Origin: CAZWHE01 sp964633825
GTDB lineage: Bacteria > Planctomycetota > B15-G4 > CAYZWU01
Length of the DNA: 26,013 nucleotides
Direction of reading: 5' to 3'
Assembly: GCA_964633825.1 (NCBI GenBank)
Contig: CAZWHE010000043.1
Coordinates: forward strand, 1-26,013
The position numbers and the translations under genes were made by a program. The notes under the pieces are model-generated. The model was given only the letters and a program-made list of their open reading frames with translations, had not been told where the DNA came from and did no database searches. Shown here piece by piece: positions 6,836-14,678 of this stretch. Positions within the stretch are counted from its first letter, which is position 1. The number at the start of each line of letters is the position of its first letter.

Positions 6836-7975
6836 ATGTCTTCTCTGCTCTTGATCTTGTGTCTCTTCTTTCCGCCAACGGATTGTCTTGCCCGGGATGG
6901 CGCAATACGGCCTCAAGAAGAGGAGGATCAAGGCCACTTGCATCATGTGGCAATACCCGGGATCGAGGTTTCTCCCTGTGTTCTCGATTTTGGGCGCGTC
7001 TTCGACGGCGAAGAACCGATCGAGAAGATCGTCATCAGCAATAGCGGGAAAGAGTCTCTCACCCTGCGCACCATACACTCCGCGTGCGGGTGTGCCGTCC
7101 CGCGCGTTCTCTTTTCCAACGGCCGGATCGTGAAGGTTTCGCCGACCCGGCCGCGCAGCAGGATCGGCGTGATCGAACCCGGTCAGAACGCTGTTGTCGA
7201 GGTTCGGTTTGTCACCCACGGGTATCACGGAAAGATCGACAAGCAGATCAAATTCGAAACGGACCATCCCGTCCACCCGCGGTTTACGGTCGAGGTGAAA
7301 GCCAAGATCGTCAAGGCCATCCTGCTCAACCCAGAAATCCTTGATTTCGGCGACGTCGTGCGGGGGAAGCTGACCGAGAAGGAGGTCCTGTTGACCTCGG
7401 AAGGAATCGGCCGGTTCGAGGTTTCGGGCATCGAAAACCTTCCCGCTTACATGAGCTATGAGATCAGGGAGGTTCCGCGATCGGATCGGGACGAAAAGCG
7501 GGATCATACCGTCTGCTTGACCCTGAAGCTTCAAGGTGATTTTCCGCTCGGAAAGTCGAGGCTGATCCTGCTGGCTTCCATTATTCACGAAAAGATCAAG
7601 AGCGTGCGCGTCCCTGTCCGGATGAACGTCAAGCCCAAGGTCGTGTTCACAGTGAAAGGCGAAGGCGTGGGGAAGATGCTCGATTTCGGTGTTTTCTCGC
7701 CCGCGGAAGGGAAGTCGCTCGACCTGGACATCGTGAACCTCGCGCCGGCCATTCCATACAATGTTCTCGACCTGAGGCTCGACGGCGCCGGGAAAGACTA
7801 CATCGATGCGGATCTCAAAACGGTCCGGGAGAGAGAAAGGTATCTTCTCACGATCCGGGTCAGGCCCGGCTGCCCGGCCGGTTACATGCGCGGGATCATA
7901 ACGCTCGTCAGCGATCATCCCGATATGATGGTCAAGAAGATCCGCCTGCTGGGATATGCCTTCGAAGCGAAATGA
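6836..7975 (+). CDS. Secreted DUF1573-type protein
   Basis: A 379-residue exported protein. ATG 6836 gives a short hydrophobic leader (MSSLLLILCLFFPPTDCLARDG); an earlier in-frame TTG at 6815 would add a charged pre-leader and is less likely. The mature part begins with a beta-rich segment, VLDFGRVFDGEEP, then IVISNSGKESL and HSACGCAVPR, the Cys-x-Cys signature of DUF1573 (TIxxSCGCT-like). Two further Ig-like beta segments follow, beginning LNPEILDFGDVVRG and GKMLDFGVFSPAEGK, so the protein is probably a three-domain periplasmic or surface protein. The family is common in Bacteroidetes, planctomycetes and related groups, with no established biochemical role. It converges on the next minus-strand gene with only 21 bases between stops. 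Confidence 0.8.
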   Translation: MSSLLLILCLFFPPTDCLARDGAIRPQEEEDQGHLHHVAIPGIEVSPCVLDFGRVFDGEEPIEKIVISNSGKESLTLRTIHSACGCAVPRVLFSNGRIVKVSPTRPRSRIGVIEPGQNAVVEVRFVTHGYHGKIDKQIKFETDHPVHPRFTVEVKAKIVKAILLNPEILDFGDVVRGKLTEKEVLLTSEGIGRFEVSGIENLPAYMSYEIREVPRSDRDEKRDHTVCLTLKLQGDFPLGKSRLILLASIIHEKIKSVRVPVRMNVKPKVVFTVKGEGVGKMLDFGVFSPAEGKSLDLDIVNLAPAIPYNVLDLRLDGAGKDYIDADLKTVRERERYLLTIRVRPGCPAGYMRGIITLVSDHPDMMVKKIRLLGYAFEAK

Positions 7976-7996
7976 AGCCCCGGGGCTGCCCCTCGA

Positions 7997-9172
7997 TTAT
8001 TCCTGCTTGTGATCGCCCGGGTTCTCGTCGGAGTTCCCCAGGTTGTCATAAAATTCTTCTGAAGAATCGAGGCCCTTCAAATAATTGTGAAAATCGAGCC
8101 GGGCGTCCGTGTCGATCGGATCCTTCCCCTCGCTTTGGCCCGTCAGCATCAGTTCGATCACCCAGTTGGGCATGAAGATCTCGCCGGTGAGCTCCTTCCC
8201 GTTGACCGTGTCTTCCAGGATGATGAGGCTGTTCCGGATCAGAGAGTTTTTCTTGGAGAAGAACTTTCTCTTTCTCACGAGATCCTCCTCGTTCTGCGAT
8301 ATCAGCTTGAGGAGGTCCACGGCGTTGACATAGGCGTTTCCTTCGATCAGCTCCTGGAAGAGGAGCGTGACGAGAAGGACCATTTCTTCTTCGTTGAGGC
8401 GGTAGCTCTCCGTGAACCGCAAAGTGAACAGGTGATGCTTTTCGGGGTTTTGCGACAGCCTTCCTTTGATCCTGTTCTTCAGGGTTTCGATGAGCCCGTT
8501 GATCCGGGTCACCGAATCGGAGACCCCGAGCCCCATCTCGTCCCAGTAATCATAATTGAAAACCCGCGTCGCCCTCCTTCTGTAGAGAAGCGAGCACTTC
8601 CTCAGGTCCATCAGGTATTCGAGGTTGTTTTTATATGCCTTCCCGAGATCCCCGGCTGAATCGGGCCGGGGAATATTCTGTTCGGAGAAGACGTCGAGGA
8701 TCATGCGGTAGACGCGCTCCGAGAGCCTGAATCGCAAGTCGAGGAGATCTTCCCCGGCTCTCTCGATCGACTCGGGAATAACAATGCCCGACGAGATCAG
8801 GATGGACGATCCCTCGATATAGGCCATGCCGTTGAGGATGTCGAAGGAGTTGTCGAAGAGAATCCTGAGAAGCTCGCGGCCCGAGAGCGAGAACACTTCG
8901 TGGGTGAGCCGTTTCTGAAGCAGTGCGAGAATAATGACGACCTGGAATTTATCGAGCCGGTACTTGTCGATGAGCGTCGAGAGAAATGTGGCTGAGGCGT
9001 GTTCCCGCAGATCGTTCTCGATCTCGTTGATCTTCCTGCGTGACTCGCGGCGCAATCTTTCGATCGCAGCGGGGGCCAGTTTGCTCTCTTCGATCTGGCG
9101 CCTCAGCTGTCCCAGCTGGTCGTATCTTGTGAGGACGTTTTTGAGAAGTATCCTGTCATTCGATTCGGACAT
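7997..9172 (-). CDS. Uncharacterised protein with two winged-helix-like repeats (AAA+-associated type)
   Basis: A 391-residue soluble protein with no signal peptide. ATG 9172 is chosen because AGGAA lies seven bases upstream and the product starts MSESNDRILLK; an upstream TTG at 9250 would add 26 unconvincing residues. Residues 1-70 are a charged coiled coil. Two stretches of about 88 residues look like copies of one fold: about 73-160 (LDKFQVVIILALLQ, SLSGRELLRILFDN, SSILISSGIVI, LRFRLSERVYRMIL) and about 261-347 (LNEEEMVLLVTLLF, NAVDLLKLISQN, NSLIRNSLIILED, GEIFMPNWVIELML). The pattern resembles the winged-helix N-terminal region found in front of some bacterial AAA+ ATPases, but no Walker motifs follow. 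The C-terminus is acidic. The function is unknown, and the fold comparison is pattern recognition only. Confidence 0.7.
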   Translation of the reverse strand: MSESNDRILLKNVLTRYDQLGQLRRQIEESKLAPAAIERLRRESRRKINEIENDLREHASATFLSTLIDKYRLDKFQVVIILALLQKRLTHEVFSLSGRELLRILFDNSFDILNGMAYIEGSSILISSGIVIPESIERAGEDLLDLRFRLSERVYRMILDVFSEQNIPRPDSAGDLGKAYKNNLEYLMDLRKCSLLYRRRATRVFNYDYWDEMGLGVSDSVTRINGLIETLKNRIKGRLSQNPEKHHLFTLRFTESYRLNEEEMVLLVTLLFQELIEGNAYVNAVDLLKLISQNEEDLVRKRKFFSKKNSLIRNSLIILEDTVNGKELTGEIFMPNWVIELMLTGQSEGKDPIDTDARLDFHNYLKGLDSSEEFYDNLGNSDENPGDHKQE

Positions 9173-9401
9173 GTTACGGTTCCTGTTCAGCCCCTTCGAA
9201 GAGGCCTGCTCGGCTTTCTTTATTGTTACGGGACAATGTGCAAGACTCAAATAGGTCGATCAACCATCATCCACTGTATGTTATATCCAATCAAAGGTGG
9301 ACCGTCAGTCAATGCAATGAAGATTGTTCAAAAAAAATTGAGGGTTCAATGATTTTGGCGATCCCGTTCTTTTTTTAATGCTTTGAGCTCCGGCTTTCTT
9401 C

Positions 9402-9407
9402 TATAAT
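9402..9407 (+). promoter_or_regulatory. Putative -10 element for mgtE
   Basis: A perfect TATAAT lies 65 bases upstream of the mgtE GTG. A -35 at normal spacing is poor (TGCTTT at 9379-9384). The leader is too short for an M-box Mg2+ riboswitch. Confidence 0.35.
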
Positions 9408-9472
9408 TCAACAGTTGACCTTGTGTCTTATTTTACAGTGGGTTAACGCTGACAAGAGGAGGGTTCCCGTCT

Positions 9473-10840
9473 GTGGTTGATGACAAGGGGAGACTCGAAG
9501 AACTTGTCGAACGGCTGAACTCGGAAGAGGAGATGCCCGCCGGGACCCTCACGTCCCTCCTCGGTGAATCCCGGATCGAAGATATCGCCGAGATCTTTCC
9601 CCATCTCAAGGAACAGGTCCGGGTGTTCATCTTCGGCGCTCTTTCCGATGAAATGGCCGGGGAGCTCTTGTCCGAGCTCGACGAGATCCCGGCCATGCAG
9701 ATCCTGAGGGATCTCACGCCCCAGCGCATCGCGGCGATTCTCAACTATCTTCCTCCCGACGAAGGCGCCGACGTCATCGGCTTTTCGGACAAGGAGGATC
9801 ACCCCCGGATCCTCGGGCGGATGGAAAGGGATCTGGCCGAACAGGTCCAGGACCTGGCGACCCATTCCCCCGACACGGCCGGCGGCGTCATGACGAGCGA
9901 GTTCATATCCGTTCACGACGACCAGTCCGTTCGGTCCGCCCTCATCGAAGTCAAGACTTCCGATATCGAAGAGTTCATTCAGAACATCTATGTGCTGGAC
10001 CGGAAGGATATCCTCATCGGTGTCGTTTCGGTCAGGGATCTCCTCCAGGCAAAGCTGAACCAGAACATCAGCGAGGTCATGGAACGGGATGTCATTTCCG
10101 TTCCCATCGACATGGACCAGGAGGAGGTCTCGCAGATCATCAGCAGGTACGACTTCACCTCGGCGCCGGTCGTGGATGATCAGGGACGGCTGAAAGGCAT
10201 CGTCACCTTCGACGACATCATGGACGTCATCGAAGAAGAATCGTCGGAGGATATCTACAGAATGGCGGGCGAGGTGGCGCTGCACCCAACCCAGCAGCCC
10301 TTCCACAGGCGCGTCATGGCCCGCATGCCGTGGCTCCTGGTGACTCTCGCCGGGACCTACATGGCCGCGCTCCTCATCCAGTATTACGAAACGATCTTCG
10401 ACCCGGGGGCGGACAAGTCAGAGACCCTGTGGACCCTGCTTCTCTGTTTCATTCCCATGGTCGGCGGGATGGCCGGCAACGTGGGCATCCAGTCTTCCAC
10501 CGTGATGGTCCGGGGATTGGCTACGGGCGAGGTTTATCCGTCGATATTCACGAAGCTCCTCCTGAAGGAGCTGGTCATTGCCGCCGTGATCGGGCTGATC
10601 AGCGGGCTGCTCGTCGGCGGCGTCCTCGTCTTTTTCCGCGGGGAAACGGTCGGATATGTCGTCGGCTTGGCGCTTTTTCTCGCGATCGTTTCCGCTGCTT
10701 TTCTGGGGACGGTGATGCCTTTTGCCTGCATCTGGTTCAAGGTGGATCCTGCCTATGCGTCAGGCCCCATCTTGACGACAATGAACGATCTCCTGGGATT
10801 CGCGATCTATTTCAGCATCGCCTTTCCTCTGCTTCACTGA
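9473..10840 (+). CDS. mgtE: Magnesium transporter MgtE
   Basis: A 455-residue protein with the complete MgtE architecture. An N-terminal superhelical domain (about 5-130, including LPPDEGADVIG) is followed by a CBS pair (about 135-255, with GGVMTSEFISVHDDQSV, VLDRKDILIGVVS, SAPVVDDQGRLKGIVT and DDIMDVIEEE). A plug helix leads into five membrane segments (about 285-455). The pore and selectivity signatures PMVGGMAGNVGIQSSTVMVRG and DPAYASGPILTTMNDLLGF are intact. MgtE is a Mg2+-gated channel whose cytoplasmic domains close the pore at high cytosolic Mg2+. GTG 9473 is supported by AAGAGGAGGG ending nine bases upstream. The signal peptidase gene begins 32 bases downstream and probably shares the transcript. 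Confidence 0.95.
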   Translation: MVDDKGRLEELVERLNSEEEMPAGTLTSLLGESRIEDIAEIFPHLKEQVRVFIFGALSDEMAGELLSELDEIPAMQILRDLTPQRIAAILNYLPPDEGADVIGFSDKEDHPRILGRMERDLAEQVQDLATHSPDTAGGVMTSEFISVHDDQSVRSALIEVKTSDIEEFIQNIYVLDRKDILIGVVSVRDLLQAKLNQNISEVMERDVISVPIDMDQEEVSQIISRYDFTSAPVVDDQGRLKGIVTFDDIMDVIEEESSEDIYRMAGEVALHPTQQPFHRRVMARMPWLLVTLAGTYMAALLIQYYETIFDPGADKSETLWTLLLCFIPMVGGMAGNVGIQSSTVMVRGLATGEVYPSIFTKLLLKELVIAAVIGLISGLLVGGVLVFFRGETVGYVVGLALFLAIVSAAFLGTVMPFACIWFKVDPAYASGPILTTMNDLLGFAIYFSIAFPLLH

Positions 10841-10872
10841 TGTGAAAATAGCTTTCCGGCGGGGTTCCCTTC

Positions 10873-11550
10873 ATGGGCGTTCTGAAAAGCCTTTTGAAAC
10901 GAGTCTCCGGGCTGTTTGGGAATCTATGGTCCTTCCTGGCTCTCTGCATCGTTGCCGCCGTCGTGCTGCGCGTCTGGGTCGTGGCGGGGTACACGATCCC
11001 GACCTGTTCCATGGAACCCCTGCTTCACGGCGCCGAAGAGGGGGGCGACAAAGTCGCTGTTTTCAAGCCTTATTACGCTCTTTTCGAACCCGAGCGCTTC
11101 GATCTTGTCGCCTTCACCGTGGAGGTCCCTCTCGATAACCGCCTCCTATCCAACGGAACGGAGGAAGGTCCCGTGGGAGTGATCAAGCGGATCGTCGGTC
11201 TTCCGGGCGAAACGATTCTGATCAGGGACGGGGACATTTTCTTCGGTCAAGATCCCCCCGGAAAAGAGAGCGGCTTTGAGCTCCCCCCGCAGGTCAAAAT
11301 GGCGCCGGCGGCCGACAGGAAACGTTTTGTGCTTTTCAGAAAAACCCTCGATCAGACAGAGTCCCAGCTGATACGTGTTTATTGTTCGGGCTTTGACTCC
11401 CGGGACGCGTCGGTTTCGATGGAGATCTTTTTTTCGGACTGGGAATGCCGCGTGATCAAGGACGGCAGCGAGAGGCTGGCTCCGGAATTAAAGGGGAAAT
11501 CTTTCAAGATCGAAGGAGACCGGCTCGTCTGCGACGCCGTCGGCCGGTAA
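10873..11550 (+). CDS. lepB: Signal peptidase I, N-terminal part, ended by an in-frame TAA
   Basis: This part encodes an N-terminal membrane anchor (about 19-40) and both catalytic residues of the Ser-Lys dyad: S46 in PTCSMEPLL and K105 in GVIKRIVGLPGE, spaced close to the 55 residues in E. coli LepB. It then runs into a long insertion that is absent from the E. coli enzyme and ends at TAA 11548-11550. The next codon continues in the same frame and encodes the rest of the enzyme. Signal peptidase I cleaves signal peptides on the outer face of the cytoplasmic membrane. By itself this fragment lacks the conserved C-terminal GDN box and should not fold normally. Probably a nonsense mutation or a sequence error in one 1341-base gene (10873-12213). 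Confidence 0.8.
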   Translation: MGVLKSLLKRVSGLFGNLWSFLALCIVAAVVLRVWVVAGYTIPTCSMEPLLHGAEEGGDKVAVFKPYYALFEPERFDLVAFTVEVPLDNRLLSNGTEEGPVGVIKRIVGLPGETILIRDGDIFFGQDPPGKESGFELPPQVKMAPAADRKRFVLFRKTLDQTESQLIRVYCSGFDSRDASVSMEIFFSDWECRVIKDGSERLAPELKGKSFKIEGDRLVCDAVGR

Positions 11551-12213
11551 GTGAATCTCAAATACGGCCCCGAAATTTGCGACAGCTATCTCGACCATTA
11601 CGGGGTCTTCCACCCGGGTTCCTTCCTGGTGCGGGACACGGCCCTCACCCTGGAATGCGAGGTGGCGGGTAGCGGCGCCGGGGCGATCACGGGGACGCTC
11701 TGCGAGGAAGGGGATCGTTTCAGCTTCGAGCTGCTTTCGGCCGGGGCGGGGGGGGGAGGGAGCGTGACCCACAACTTCGGGTCCCCCATGGTGCGCAAGA
11801 TAGGCGCCGGCGTTTTTCCGGGATTCGAGCCCGGCCGGCGCTACGTGATCAGGTTCCTCAACGTGGACAACCGCGTTTCCCTTCTCTGCGACGGCCGGGT
11901 CCTGGCTCTATTCGATTACGAAAAAAATGCGGCCGTTCGTCCCAACCCGATTTTCAACAGCCCTTACTTCGGCGTTCAAGAGCTCGAGACGGCCTTTTAC
12001 AGCGTCGCCATCGACAGGGACATCCACTATACCGAAAGAGGCGAATACGGCTGCGGGAGGGGTTATTTTATTCCCGAAGGCCGATATTTTGTCCTGGGGG
12101 ACAACAGCCCCCAGAGCGGCGACAGCCGGAATTTCGAAGCAATTCCGAAAGAAACGATCATGGGCAGGCCCTTCATGATTTTTTACCCTTTTTCCCGGGT
12201 TCGGTTTATGTAA
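11551..12213 (+). CDS. lepB: Signal peptidase I, C-terminal part, same frame after the TAA
   Basis: This directly continues the upstream frame. GTG 11551 abuts the TAA and has no ribosome binding site, so independent initiation is poorly supported. Residues 1 to about 165 form a beta-rich insertion (LVRDTALTLECEVAG, YVIRFLNVDNRVSLLCDGRVL) of the lectin-like kind I recall from planctomycete signal peptidases. The final part restores the catalytic fold with the diagnostic box FVLGDNSPQSGDSRNF and IMGRPFMIFYPFSRVRF. Together the two halves make a protein of about 446 residues. It is listed separately because automatic gene calling would split it, but biologically it is one interrupted gene. Confidence 0.75.
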   Translation: MNLKYGPEICDSYLDHYGVFHPGSFLVRDTALTLECEVAGSGAGAITGTLCEEGDRFSFELLSAGAGGGGSVTHNFGSPMVRKIGAGVFPGFEPGRRYVIRFLNVDNRVSLLCDGRVLALFDYEKNAAVRPNPIFNSPYFGVQELETAFYSVAIDRDIHYTERGEYGCGRGYFIPEGRYFVLGDNSPQSGDSRNFEAIPKETIMGRPFMIFYPFSRVRFM

Positions 12214-12334
12214 TGCGTGGAAAGAATGGGGATTAGGACGAGTTTTTTTGACTGTACAAGGATTCACCGAAACCTTGGGAAGGGGACGCAGGTTCATATT
12301 AATGCGCAGCGCCGGCTCTTCGAGCGGCGTTGTA

Positions 12335-12381
12335 CATGGAGGTTGGAGTTGACGGCCGAACGCCGCACCTCAATCTCCATG
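12335..12381 (+). promoter_or_regulatory. Long hairpin in the leader of the ECF sigma operon
   Basis: CATGGAGGTTGGAGT (12335-12349) pairs imperfectly with ACCTCAATCTCCATG (12367-12381), with two G-U pairs and one mismatch. The apex holds a further GGC/GCC stem. It ends 22 bases before the sigma-factor TTG start. A GC-rich stem lies just upstream (12311-12328). No T-run follows, so leader RNA structure or an operator fits better than a terminator. Confidence 0.4.
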
Positions 12382-12403
12382 ACCGTGACAGGGGAAATTT
12401 GAT

Positions 12404-13021
12404 TTGAGCGCGACCCATGAGGGTAAGAGCCTGAAAGACGAGGGCTGCGACCTCATGTTGAGGGTGCAACAGGATGACGAGGCGGCGTTCGAGAGCCTGG
12501 TCGATCTCTATCAGAAGCCCGTTATCGGCGCGATCTACCGCTATCTCGGTGACGCCGCCCGGGCGGAGGATCTGGCCCAGGAGGTGTTCCTGAGGGTTTA
12601 CAGGAGCCGAAAGAGTTACAAGCCCCTGGCCAAATTCAAGACCTGGCTGTTCAGGATTCTTTACAACCTGGTTGTCAACGAAGCGGGGGCGAGAAAGAGG
12701 AGACGCGCCGTCTCCCTCGACAGCCTTCGCGGTGAAGAAGAGGGCGGGATCACCCTGGAGGATCCCCGCGCGACTCAACCCGCTGAGAAAATGGAGCGCG
12801 CCGAGCTGATGAAAAAAGTCAAGGAGGTGGTCTTCCGGCTTCCGGAAAAACAGAGGATGGCTCTCGTGATGAACAAGTACGAAGACATGTCCTACATTCA
12901 AATCGCCGAAGCCATGGACATGAGCGTCGAGGCCGTCAAGTCGCTCCTTTTCAGGGCCCGCGAAAAAGTTCGGGAAGGACTTGTTCGCTACCTGAAGATC
13001 GAGGTGCCCCATGAAATGTGA
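12404..13021 (+). CDS. ECF-type RNA polymerase sigma factor
   Basis: A 205-residue sigma-70 family protein with only regions 2 and 4, as in ECF factors. Region 2 (about 28-100) includes LVDLYQKPVIGAIYRYLGD, AEDLAQEVFLRVYRS and FKTWLFRILYNLVVNEA. Region 4 (about 140-195) includes LPEKQRMALVMNKYEDMSYI, QIAEAMDMSVEAVKSL and LFRAREKVREGL. TTG 12404 is supported by AGGGGAAA about eight bases upstream and gives a natural N-terminus. The 3' end overlaps the anti-sigma gene by 11 bases, typical of a coupled sigma/anti-sigma pair. It probably drives its own operon and envelope-related genes, but no promoter motif for it was recognised. Confidence 0.92.
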   Translation: MSATHEGKSLKDEGCDLMLRVQQDDEAAFESLVDLYQKPVIGAIYRYLGDAARAEDLAQEVFLRVYRSRKSYKPLAKFKTWLFRILYNLVVNEAGARKRRRAVSLDSLRGEEEGGITLEDPRATQPAEKMERAELMKKVKEVVFRLPEKQRMALVMNKYEDMSYIQIAEAMDMSVEAVKSLLFRAREKVREGLVRYLKIEVPHEM

Positions 13022-13472
13022 AGATCTGCAAAAGCTGGAATGCCTGGACGGGAGCCTGTCCGAATCGGAGCAAGCCCTGGTTGAGGACCACGTCCGTTCC
13101 TGTCCTTCATGCCGGAAAACGATGGGCGAGCTCGAGGCTTCGTGGAAACTGCTGGATGTTCTTCCCACGGTCGATCCCTCCGGGAACTTTATCGACAGAA
13201 CGGTGGATTCCCTGCGCCGCGCCCGTTCGCGGGAGAGGCTCCGGAGCGGATTGCGCCGGACGGCCGTGGCCGCGGCGGCCGCCGTCGTGATCGCGGCGGC
13301 GTTCTTCGTGTTCGGCACGCACGACGAGCCCGCCCATAATGCCGAGCTGATCGAAAACCTGACGCTCATGGAGGACCTCGATCTGTTGGAGGAGTTCTCC
13401 GATGACCTCGACCTGGTCATGGAGTACGAGCTTTATATCGCTCTCGGAGGCGGTGAGGAGGCCGCCCAATAA
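13011..13472 (+). CDS. Membrane anti-sigma factor with zinc-finger HC2 motif
   Basis: A 153-residue protein that begins inside the sigma gene. The N-terminal cytoplasmic part has the anti-sigma zinc motif HVRSCPSCRK preceded by MKCEDLQKLE. After a basic stretch (RRARSRERLRSGLRR), one membrane segment lies at about 86-102 (AVAAAAAVVIAAAFFVF). The exported tail of about 50 residues is strongly acidic (ENLTLMEDLDLLEEFSDDLD). This fits a transmembrane anti-sigma factor that holds the ECF factor at the membrane until a signal arrives. The acidic tail is a plausible partner for the basic secreted protein encoded next, but that is inference. Confidence 0.85.
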   Translation: MKCEDLQKLECLDGSLSESEQALVEDHVRSCPSCRKTMGELEASWKLLDVLPTVDPSGNFIDRTVDSLRRARSRERLRSGLRRTAVAAAAAVVIAAAFFVFGTHDEPAHNAELIENLTLMEDLDLLEEFSDDLDLVMEYELYIALGGGEEAAQ

Positions 13473-14588
13473 ATGCAGGCAGCGCTTCACAACGATATGA
13501 GTGAAAAGAGGAGGCTCACCTTTCCGGTCCTTCTTCTCGTTATGGCGCTTTTTATGGCGGCCCCGTTTTTGACGCCCACGGTCCGGGCGCAGGACGATCC
13601 CAAGCCCGCCGCGGGAAACAAAGACGTTGAGAACGAAAGTTCCCGAAGAAAAAAACTATTAGAACGCTGGGAACGTCTTTCCGAGAGAGAACGGGAAAAA
13701 TTCAAAAAGAGGTTCGAGTATTTCAGGAAGCTCTCGCCCGAGGAACAGGTGCTCCTGAAAGCGAGACACGAGGAGTTGGTCCGCCTCAGGGACAGGATCG
13801 TTGCCGAGAACAAGGAAAAGCTCGGGAATCTGACTCCCGATGAAAAGAAAAGATTCGTTGAAAGGAAGGTGAGAAAGGAAATCCGGAAAAGGGAGAAAGC
13901 CTGGCTTCGCGAGGGGAACGGCCCCGGTCACGACAAAGAGCGCCTTCGAAGAGCCCGGAAGGAGTTCGAAGCCAAGAACCGCAAGCAGGCCGAAGCCATT
14001 CTCAGAAAGCTCGTCAAGGATGGTGTAATCACCAGGGACGAGATGCGCCGCATCATGTCGCTCCCTCACAGGGACAAGGTCTTTTCCGTTCTCGATCTGG
14101 AAAGAAAACGTTTTTTGAATGCCATGCAGCCCTGCCTTCCGCCCGATGAGCTGAAGCGCTTCCGTGACATGCCCCCCCACAGGTTTCACGGGGAGCTCTT
14201 TCGCCAGAAGAGGGAGAAGGGGCTTTTCGGTCCGTTCGCACGGCTTTGCGAGCTGACTCCTGAGCAGAGGGTGGAGATCGATGCGCTTCCCGATGAGGCC
14301 GAGAGAGAGAAAAAGAAACGCCACTTCTTCAACCACAACTTCCGCAGCCGTCTTCGCGCCATGGGCGTAAAAGAAGCAATGATTAAAGAGCTCGCCGTCA
14401 TGCCGCTGCGCCGGCGGCTGGAGCGGACGATGAAGCTCCTGCTCGAAATCCCGCCGGACAAGGTCCTTCCCGGCCTGAGGGATATTCTGAAAAAGGGTCC
14501 GCCGCCGAGAGGCCCGAAGCAGCACCACGGGAAAAAGAGACCGCCCCGCCGCCCGCCGCCGCAGTCTCCTCCAAAACACAGGCAATAA
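13473..14588 (+). CDS. Secreted, highly charged helical protein (DUF3106-like)
   Basis: The gene starts immediately after the anti-sigma stop; an alternative ATG at 13497 (MSEKRRLTF) gives a cleaner signal peptide. The leader FPVLLLVMALFMAAP, ending near VRAQD, is followed by a very Lys/Arg/Glu-rich helical region. It contains the repeated pattern LLERWERLSEREREKFKKR and YFRKLSPEEQVLLKARH, which resembles DUF3106-type proteins often found beside ECF sigma/anti-sigma pairs. Similar helix pairs recur later (ELTPEQRVEIDALP). The last 40 residues are basic and Pro-rich (PPPRGPKQHHGKKRPPRRPP). A periplasmic sensor or modulator of the anti-sigma factor is possible from position and charge; no enzymatic motif is visible. 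A strong terminator follows. Confidence 0.8.
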   Translation: MQAALHNDMSEKRRLTFPVLLLVMALFMAAPFLTPTVRAQDDPKPAAGNKDVENESSRRKKLLERWERLSEREREKFKKRFEYFRKLSPEEQVLLKARHEELVRLRDRIVAENKEKLGNLTPDEKKRFVERKVRKEIRKREKAWLREGNGPGHDKERLRRARKEFEAKNRKQAEAILRKLVKDGVITRDEMRRIMSLPHRDKVFSVLDLERKRFLNAMQPCLPPDELKRFRDMPPHRFHGELFRQKREKGLFGPFARLCELTPEQRVEIDALPDEAEREKKKRHFFNHNFRSRLRAMGVKEAMIKELAVMPLRRRLERTMKLLLEIPPDKVLPGLRDILKKGPPPRGPKQHHGKKRPPRRPPPQSPPKHRQ

Positions 14589-14613
14589 CCTTGAGGCCGG
14601 TCACCGGATTGAC

Positions 14614-14635
14614 GCCCGGTCGCGCCGGGCTTTTT
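14614..14635 (+). terminator. Rho-independent terminator of the ECF sigma operon
   Basis: The perfect stem GCCCGG/CCGGGC (14614-14619 and 14625-14630) with a 5-base loop is followed directly by TTTTT (14631-14635), 25 bases after the stop of the secreted basic protein gene. Confidence 0.9.
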
Positions 14636-14678
14636 GGTATGATCGATTCTTTCAAAGAACAGGGGCCGGAGAGACTCG

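Noticed and set aside
7976..7987. 12-base palindrome AGCCCCGGGGCT between convergent genes
   Set aside because: No loop and no T-run; it fits chance in GC-rich sequence better than a terminator.
9408..9472. Possible M-box magnesium riboswitch before mgtE
   Set aside because: The leader after the -10 is only about 65 bases and lacks the conserved M-box segments.
12217..12402. A 61-codon open frame between lepB and the ECF sigma gene
   Set aside because: No ribosome binding site or family resemblance, and it covers the leader hairpins.
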